This document shows positions 6,639 to 10,563 of a stretch of DNA of 10,563 nt, in pieces. How positions within the stretch are numbered: the first letter of the stretch is position 1; each line of letters opens with the position of its first letter. The notes beneath the pieces are model-generated. The model was not told where the DNA came from. It saw only the letters and a program-made list of their open reading frames with translations, and searched no databases. The position numbers were made by a program, and so were the translations under genes. Source of the stretch: Armatimonadota bacterium (GTDB taxonomy: Bacteria; Armatimonadota; SYMT01); assembly GCA_020696885.1 (NCBI GenBank), contig JAJFMS010000041.1, forward strand, positions 1 through 10,563. Reading direction: 5' to 3'.

Positions 6639-7224
6639 ACCGCTCTGCCTCCGGGTGCTGTCCCGTGACGGCTTCGAGATGCTCACCTGCCGACAGCCGT
6701 GCAAGTAACTCCGAACGCGCCGGAACAGCGCCTGGAGGAGCACCGCACGCTCTTCTGCTGGGCTACCGCCACCGAATCTTTTTTTCTAGCGATAGGGTTC
6801 AGGGCGGTTTAGCGGCTGGAATGGTCGGGTAAGAACGCCTCGGGCCACCGATAGCAAGCGCTCGTGTTTACCTTACAGTGACCGGGAACTCGCACAGTTC
6901 GTGGCCCTTGGACCCCAAGCAAGTAAAACAATTACCCAGAACGCTGTGATAGTTGCCTCCAAGACTATCCAAGACCCTCCGCGTCTTTAGTGTTTCATTA
7001 GACCTGGATTGCTGTGTCTCTCACCGGGACGTTGCAGTAACCAGGCGAAGCAGCAACTCACAAGGGCTGGTTATCGGCTTGTCGTCGAGGCCAAACAGTG
7101 CGAGCGCTTGCTTCCGAAATCGCTTCAATCATTCGCGTCTGCTGGTTCCAGTACGACGTTTTTCGTTGTGAACTCGCGTTCTTAATTTATCTCCCTGGTT
7201 AGTACGCGAAGCTTCCGCCAATTC

Positions 7225-7229
7225 AGGAG
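7225..7229 (+). promoter_or_regulatory. Ribosome-binding site deciding the sigma-factor start
   Basis: AGGAG is followed by two in-frame ATGs. The first (7231) is only 1 nt away, too close to use; the second (7237) is 7 nt away, the normal distance. Confidence 0.75.
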
Positions 7230-7236
7230 TATGGCT

Positions 7237-7914
7237 ATGGTAAGCGCGAGCGTTATTTCCGGCCCCGCACGGTCGGCCGAGTATGTTCCCTCCGAGTGGG
7301 ATGCCCCCACCACGCAGTACTGCCGCATGCCGTCGATCGAGGAGTCCGCCTCCCGAGATCGGGCGGAGACCCGCTTCCCGGAGCGAGAGACCCTGTTTGC
7401 CGACTTCCAGCCCCTGGTGCGCCGCTTGATCCGGCAGTACGGGGAAGATCCGGAGCTCCGGAAGGACCTGGCCGGGGAGATCTACTGCCGCTTCTGCAAC
7501 CTGCTCGACGCCTACGATCCCAGCCGAGGCATCCCCCTGCGCGCCTACATGGTCCGCACCCTCACCGCTTCCGTCTACACCTACAGCCGCAGCCAGTGGC
7601 GGCGCCAGCACCGCGAAGTGAGCCTGGAAGCGGACAGCAGCGCCGCTGAAGCCACGGAAGCCATGGCCGATCCGAGCCGCCAGTGGGATCACCAGCTCAT
7701 GACCCAGGACGTGCTCAACACCCTTCCCGAGGCGATCGCGGAGCTACCGCTGCGCCAGCGACAGGTGGTGATCTGGCGCTACTACGAATCCCGGGCGTTC
7801 GAAGAGATCGCCGAGATGCTGCAGATCCGCCCCGCCACGGCCCGCTCCCTCCTGCGCCACGGGCTCAATAACCTTCGCCGCAAGGTTTCCGGCAGCCCGA
7901 TGATGGAGGAGTAG
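7237..7914 (+). CDS. RNA polymerase sigma factor, sigma-70 family (small, two-domain)
   Basis: A 225-residue protein with the two-domain layout of alternative sigma factors. A variable leader (1-50) precedes region 2 (about 52-124: LFADFQPLVRRLIRQYG, then LRAYMVRTLTASVYTYSRSQWRR), which binds core polymerase and the -10 element. A linker rich in Ala, Glu and Asp (128-150) follows. Region 4 (about 161-215) has LPLRQRQVVIWRYYESRAFEEIAEML, a classic helix-turn-helix for the -35 element. No region 1.1 or full region 3 is seen, so it is not the housekeeping factor. The first half of region 2 reads more like SigB/F- or SigI-like factors than a standard ECF, so subgroup is open. No anti-sigma gene is adjacent. 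It is divergent from the exopolysaccharide cluster and may control it; that is inference from position. Confidence 0.9.
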   Translation: MVSASVISGPARSAEYVPSEWDAPTTQYCRMPSIEESASRDRAETRFPERETLFADFQPLVRRLIRQYGEDPELRKDLAGEIYCRFCNLLDAYDPSRGIPLRAYMVRTLTASVYTYSRSQWRRQHREVSLEADSSAAEATEAMADPSRQWDHQLMTQDVLNTLPEAIAELPLRQRQVVIWRYYESRAFEEIAEMLQIRPATARSLLRHGLNNLRRKVSGSPMMEE

Positions 7915-7931
7915 GGAGAGCCTCAGAGTCA

Positions 7932-7985
7932 CTATTCGCAGCACAGGCCGCCTTTCGAACGAAAGGCGGCCTGTGCTGCGAATAG
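7932..7985. terminator. Perfect 26-bp inverted repeat between convergent genes
   Basis: Arms 7932-7957 and 7960-7985 are exact complements with a 2-base centre (AA), beginning CTATTCGCAGCAC and meeting at CCTTTCG-AA-CGAAAGG. It lies between the sigma-factor stop (7914) and the nucleotidyltransferase stop (8017), the place expected for a bidirectional terminator. There is no T-tract on either side, so it would not be a textbook intrinsic terminator; it could work with Rho, stabilise 3' ends, or be a mobile palindromic repeat. Confidence 0.7.
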
Positions 7986-8016
7986 CCGTTACTCCGTGCT
8001 CGCCCGTAGGGCTTGG

Positions 8017-8775
8017 CTACCCTGAACAGACCCGGGCGGCGTATTCCCACTCCGCCTGGTTGTCGATGTCGAGCGCCAGCTCAGGAGCGCAATCCGGTAC
8101 GGCGCGGCAGTGGCACCCGGTGAGGAAGGAGGCCCGGGCTTCCAGGTCACTTACCCGGAGGCGCCGCAGGAGCAGCTTGATCACGCAGCTCAGCCCCAGC
8201 GTGGCGGCCATGCCGAGCTGGCTCTTCCGCTGGCTGAAAAGGCGCTGGATCAGGTGCGCATTCTCGATGAGCACGCGCGGCCGCACCAGGAACTGGCTGC
8301 CACCGGTAAAGTGACCGTCCGCCAGCGGCACGTAGACCCAACGACCCTCCGCAAACCGCTGCTCGAACCGCTCCCGCCCCACCAGCGCCAGGCAGATGTC
8401 GGCCTGGTCCGGCGCGCGCTGCAGGAAATCCTGAATGGCCGCGGGGGTGAGACACGGCGTGTCGGTGCCGCACAGGAGCACCCGGTCGCTGCCGGCGGTC
8501 CCAAGAAACTCCGCGCCGGCCTGGAAGTTGCCGAAGGCCGTCTCGGTCTCCGGCTGCCACTCCGCCAGGCCGGCTACTTCGGCGCGCACCGCTACCGGCC
8601 CCACCACGCACACCCGCCCGATGCCGGGGGCGGCGTGCAGCGCTTCCGCCACCCGCCGCAGTACCGGCTGGCCGGCTACGGACACCAGCGCCTTGATCTC
8701 CGTGCCGGCGGCCTGGGCGTACTCCCCGGAGATCCGCCCGCCGGCCATCAGGATCGCGTCGACAGGCCGCTGCAC
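8017..8775 (-). CDS. MobA-like nucleotidyltransferase (NTP-transferase family)
   Basis: A 252-residue cytoplasmic protein with the Rossmann-like nucleotidyltransferase core. It has an N-terminal nucleotide-binding LMAGGR (9-14; the Lys of the classic loop is probably Lys28 in EIKALVSVAGQPVLRRV), a metal-binding LLCGTDTPCLT with Asp105, a substrate-loop FTGGSQFLV (156-164) and a late DIDNQAEWE (236-244) with a probable second metal-binding Asp. Family members move a nucleotide to a sugar phosphate, alcohol phosphate or molybdopterin. The substrate here is unknown, and no molybdenum-cofactor gene is nearby. The start is GTG 8775, whose G is shared with the transporter stop (TAGTG), with GGAG 7 nt upstream. 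That coupling suggests equal production with the transporter and possibly a shared metabolite. Confidence 0.88.
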   Translation of the reverse strand: MQRPVDAILMAGGRISGEYAQAAGTEIKALVSVAGQPVLRRVAEALHAAPGIGRVCVVGPVAVRAEVAGLAEWQPETETAFGNFQAGAEFLGTAGSDRVLLCGTDTPCLTPAAIQDFLQRAPDQADICLALVGRERFEQRFAEGRWVYVPLADGHFTGGSQFLVRPRVLIENAHLIQRLFSQRKSQLGMAATLGLSCVIKLLLRRLRVSDLEARASFLTGCHCRAVPDCAPELALDIDNQAEWEYAARVCSG

Positions 8776-10124
8776 TACCGCACTCCGCGGATCTGCCGCA
8801 CGAACACCGTGCCCAGGACGAACCACACGGCGGCCATCGCATACACCGCTGTGTAACCCAGCGGCAGGGAGATCGGCTTCAGCGCCGCCAGGGTGAACCC
8901 GGTGATGGCCGGCGCCACCATCTGCGGCAGCACCAGCGCCACGTGCCAGACGCCCATGTCTTTGGCCGCGCCCTCGCCTTCCGGCAGCACGTCGATGGCC
9001 AGCGCCCAGTCCACCGCCTGGTAAGCGCCGTTCCCGATTCCGAAGAGCGCGGCCACGATGAGCGTGGCGGGAAGCGTGGGGAACAGGTAGACCACCGCCA
9101 CGTAGATGCAACAGGCTACTGCCATGAGCCCGCCGCTCAAATAAACCAGCGGCTTGCGCCCGTGCCGGTCCGAGGCCGCGCCCGCCAGGATGCTGGTGGG
9201 GATCCCCATCGCAATGATCGTGGCCATCAGGATGGAGGTGGCTCCCAGCGCCACGTTGCTCTCCTGGATCAGCCCGGTCCGGATGAAGTCCGGCAGGAAC
9301 GCCACCGCCTGGCTGTCGACCTTGATCACATCCTGCAGGAAGTAGTAGAAGAAGTTCATCACCGAGTACACGCCCATCGCCACGAAGCAGCGGGTGATGA
9401 GGACCCAGTAGAAGTTGCGATGCTCCTTCGGATCGAGGAGGAACGCGCGGAAGAAAGCCCCGATCTCGAACGGCTCCGGCCGTTGGGTCAGCGGCCGTTC
9501 GCGCACCCCCCACAGCGTGAGCGCCAGGCTGATGAGCAGGGAGCCGATGATCATGGCGTAGACCGGCCAGAACTCACCACGCCCGGCCAGCGCCCCGCCG
9601 GCCACGGCGCCGAACAGCGTGCCGAGCGCCGTCATGAGTCCCTGCCAGCCGCTGGCCCGGCCCACGTGCTCGTCCGGCACCACGTCCGGGATCAGGCCCG
9701 CGTAGGGACCGCCCCACCAGTTGCAGCCGAACTGGATGCCTGCCAGCGCGACGGCGAACAGCGCCACGTTGTCGCCTTTGCCGAAGGTGGCCATCCAGGC
9801 CAGGAAGACCGCGTTAATCAGCACGCCAACGATGAGGAACGGGCGGCGGCGTCCCAGCCGGCTGCAGCAGCGGTCACTGAGCGCCCCCGCGATCGGGGTG
9901 ACGAGCAGGGAGACGAAGGCGCCGACCGGGATGAGCGTGCCCAGCACCTGCTCCTTATGGGCCGGCCCCACGATCGCCTCCACCTGCGCCGGCAGGACCA
10001 CGGCCAGGAGCGCGCCCCACTGCAGGTTGTAGGCGAACCAGAGGCAGGAGACGAAGAACTGGTCCAGCACCGAGAAGTTCGGATTCTTGCCGACGGGCGC
10101 CGGGATGGCGGGGTTTGCATTCAT
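8775..10124 (-). CDS. MFS transporter (sugar-transporter-like, 12 membrane segments)
   Basis: A 449-residue inner-membrane carrier with about twelve hydrophobic segments in two halves. The MFS motif A appears in the first half as GALSDRCCSRLGRRRP (80-95) and again in the second as AGAASDRHGRKP (314-325). The GGPYAGLIPDVVPDEHVGRASGW block (138-160) and GNGAYQAVDWALAIDVLP (364-381) recall SLC45/GPH-like sugar carriers, so a sugar or glycoside substrate is plausible but unproven. A cytoplasmic link (206-240) joins the halves. Length is normal for the superfamily. The ATG at 10124 has only a weak ribosome-binding site, but the N-terminus fits the first membrane segment (20-45). It overlaps the downstream nucleotidyltransferase start by one base. 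Confidence 0.93.
   Translation of the reverse strand: MNANPAIPAPVGKNPNFSVLDQFFVSCLWFAYNLQWGALLAVVLPAQVEAIVGPAHKEQVLGTLIPVGAFVSLLVTPIAGALSDRCCSRLGRRRPFLIVGVLINAVFLAWMATFGKGDNVALFAVALAGIQFGCNWWGGPYAGLIPDVVPDEHVGRASGWQGLMTALGTLFGAVAGGALAGRGEFWPVYAMIIGSLLISLALTLWGVRERPLTQRPEPFEIGAFFRAFLLDPKEHRNFYWVLITRCFVAMGVYSVMNFFYYFLQDVIKVDSQAVAFLPDFIRTGLIQESNVALGATSILMATIIAMGIPTSILAGAASDRHGRKPLVYLSGGLMAVACCIYVAVVYLFPTLPATLIVAALFGIGNGAYQAVDWALAIDVLPEGEGAAKDMGVWHVALVLPQMVAPAITGFTLAALKPISLPLGYTAVYAMAAVWFVLGTVFVRQIRGVR
8783..8786 (-). promoter_or_regulatory. Ribosome-binding site for the nucleotidyltransferase GTG start
   Basis: GGAG on the minus strand lies inside the last codons of the transporter gene, 7 nt before GTG 8775. 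This supports the unusual GTG start at a TAGTG stop-start junction. Confidence 0.7.
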
Positions 10125-10292
10125 GGGGTTGGAGCGTTGCTGTGCGGCCCTGAACGGCAGTGGGGCACGATGATCGGGATGTAGTCACACCGTATCGCGG
10201 ATCTGCGGGGCGGGCACCGGGCCTTTCGCACCTTCCGGTGCGCGGGAGGGTCCCGGAACCCGCGGGACTGTTCACCCTCACGTGGGTGGTAC

Positions 10293-10329
10293 GAACCGTA
10301 GGGCCCGCCGCCGGCGAGCCCTACGGTTC
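10293..10329. repeat. Inverted repeat upstream of the MFS gene
   Basis: Perfect 12-bp arms GAACCGTAGGGC (10293-10304) and GCCCTACGGTTC (10318-10329) with a 13-base GC-rich loop. On the plus strand it is followed by CGTTTTGC, terminator-like, but no plus-strand gene ends here. On the minus strand it would form early in the transporter leader if transcription starts upstream of it. Confidence 0.75.
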
Positions 10330-10366
10330 CGTTTTGCTCATGCCGCCGTTTCGGTCGGCAAAATCA

Positions 10367-10402
10367 CCGTAGCATAGCGGGGGTACCCGCGCTATGCTAC
10401 GG
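10367..10402 (-). terminator. Hairpin terminator of the partial minus-strand gene
   Basis: A 36-base palindrome with one mismatched pair: arms CCGTAGCATAGCG (10367-10379) and CGCTATGCTACGG (10390-10402) around GGGTACCC. It lies 30 bases past the stop of the upstream minus-strand gene, and the transcript then continues TGATTTTGCC, a short U-rich tail. The flank 10355-10366 is identical to 1940-1951 beside the other terminator. Confidence 0.75.
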
Positions 10403-10432
10403 CTTCTCTCGCCCGTTTGGCCGGTAGTGCTC

Positions 10433-10563
10433 TTAGTGAGCGCCCGACCGCCGCGCGTCGCCCGCGGAGTAGGAGAGGTCCAGCGAGGTGGAGCTGTCCC
10501 CGGTGGCCGTGTAATCCGCGCGGATCACGCGGGTGATGTGCGCCAGCGGGATGAACTCGGTGA
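10433..10563 (-). CDS. C-terminal fragment of an unrecognised protein
   Basis: The last 42 codons of a minus-strand gene entering from the right edge, ending at TAA (10435-10433). The peptide starts TEFIPLAHITRVIRADYTAT and ends in a Ser/Asp-rich, hydrophilic stretch SGAH. IPLAHITRVIR looks like one or two beta strands of a small beta domain, but this is too little to name a family. Codon use is GC-rich like the neighbours, and a hairpin terminator follows, both of which support a real gene. Confidence 0.6.
   Translation of the reverse strand, partial: TEFIPLAHITRVIRADYTATGDSSTSLDLSYSAGDARRSGAH

Larger units (their letters stand above)
6534..7236. other. Long AT-richer intergenic region between divergent SLBB and sigma-factor genes
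   Basis: About 700 bases with no convincing gene. Base composition is visibly more AT-rich than the flanking genes, especially 6880-7230. It contains the SLBB ribosome-binding site (6540-6544), a weak minus-strand promoter candidate (6609-6638) and the sigma-factor ribosome-binding site (7225-7229). Small plus-strand frames (for example 6953-7171, 72 codons) lack a good ribosome-binding site and resemble no family. I looked for but did not find a recognisable riboswitch, including the cyclic-di-GMP type. Confidence 0.6.
10125..10432. other. Intergenic region upstream of the MFS transporter
   Basis: About 308 bases between the transporter start and the stop of the next minus-strand gene. It holds two strong hairpins (10293-10329 and 10367-10402), a small stem CGCACC-TTCC-GGTGCG at 10228-10243, and no coding region. 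I found no clear -10/-35 pair for the transporter gene. Confidence 0.6.

Noticed and set aside
6534..6743. 70-residue extension of the SLBB protein
   Set aside because: It would place a non-signal, Arg-rich stretch before the signal peptide, and the AGGAG site supports ATG 6533.
6953..7171. 72-codon plus-strand frame in the intergenic region
   Set aside because: There is no ribosome-binding site, no recognisable family, and composition is unlike the neighbouring genes.
988..7209. Shared 11-mer CTGGTTAGTAC in both long intergenic regions
   Set aside because: An 11-base match between two places in 10 kb is expected by chance, and the flanks do not match.
6534..7236. Cyclic-di-GMP or other riboswitch ahead of the exopolysaccharide cluster
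   Set aside because: Reading both strands, I found none of the conserved core segments of the classes I know.
8943..10184. 413-codon plus-strand open frame
   Set aside because: It is fully antisense to the MFS transporter, has a His/Arg/Gln-rich composition typical of reverse frames of GC-rich genes, and matches no family.

Overview
This 10.6 kb stretch comes from a GC-rich bacterium. Gene content (exosortase plus EpsI, a multi-SLBB polysaccharide export protein, an extended-SDR sugar epimerase) points to a diderm, exopolysaccharide-making environmental organism. Armatimonadota or a similar deep lineage is a reasonable guess, but that rests on general gene flavour only; no rRNA or other phylogenetic marker is present to settle it.

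Layout. (1) 1-773, minus: a phytanoyl-CoA-dioxygenase-family Fe(II)/2-oxoglutarate oxygenase, cut by the window edge. (2) 774-1173: intergenic region with a long inverted repeat built from four copies of a 9-mer, then a near-consensus sigma-70 promoter. (3) 1174-1923, plus: a YebC/TACO1-family protein, ending at a bidirectional hairpin terminator. (4) 2027-6533, minus: a four-gene exopolysaccharide/protein-sorting cluster transcribed in the order SLBB export protein, [large hairpin], NAD-dependent sugar-nucleotide epimerase, exosortase, EpsI. (5) 6534-7236: about 700 bp of AT-richer DNA with no convincing gene, presumably holding the divergent promoters. (6) 7237-7914, plus: a small sigma-70-family sigma factor, a candidate regulator of the adjacent cluster. 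(7) 7932-7985: a perfect 26-bp inverted repeat between convergent genes. (8) 8017-10124, minus: an MFS transporter translationally coupled (TAGTG junction) to a MobA-like nucleotidyltransferase. (9) 10125-10432: intergenic DNA with two strong hairpins. (10) 10433-10563, minus: the C-terminal 42 codons of an unrecognised protein.

Working together: the SLBB protein would form the periplasmic/outer-membrane part of a polysaccharide exporter, the epimerase would supply a sugar-nucleotide precursor, and exosortase/EpsI would process and anchor sorted proteins that work with the polysaccharide. Assembly, glycosyltransferase and sorted-substrate genes must lie elsewhere. The most unusual non-coding signal is a set of long intergenic inverted repeats. 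Two have arms made of short, degenerate tandem words containing GTAATG. Two terminator-like hairpins share an identical 12-base flank.
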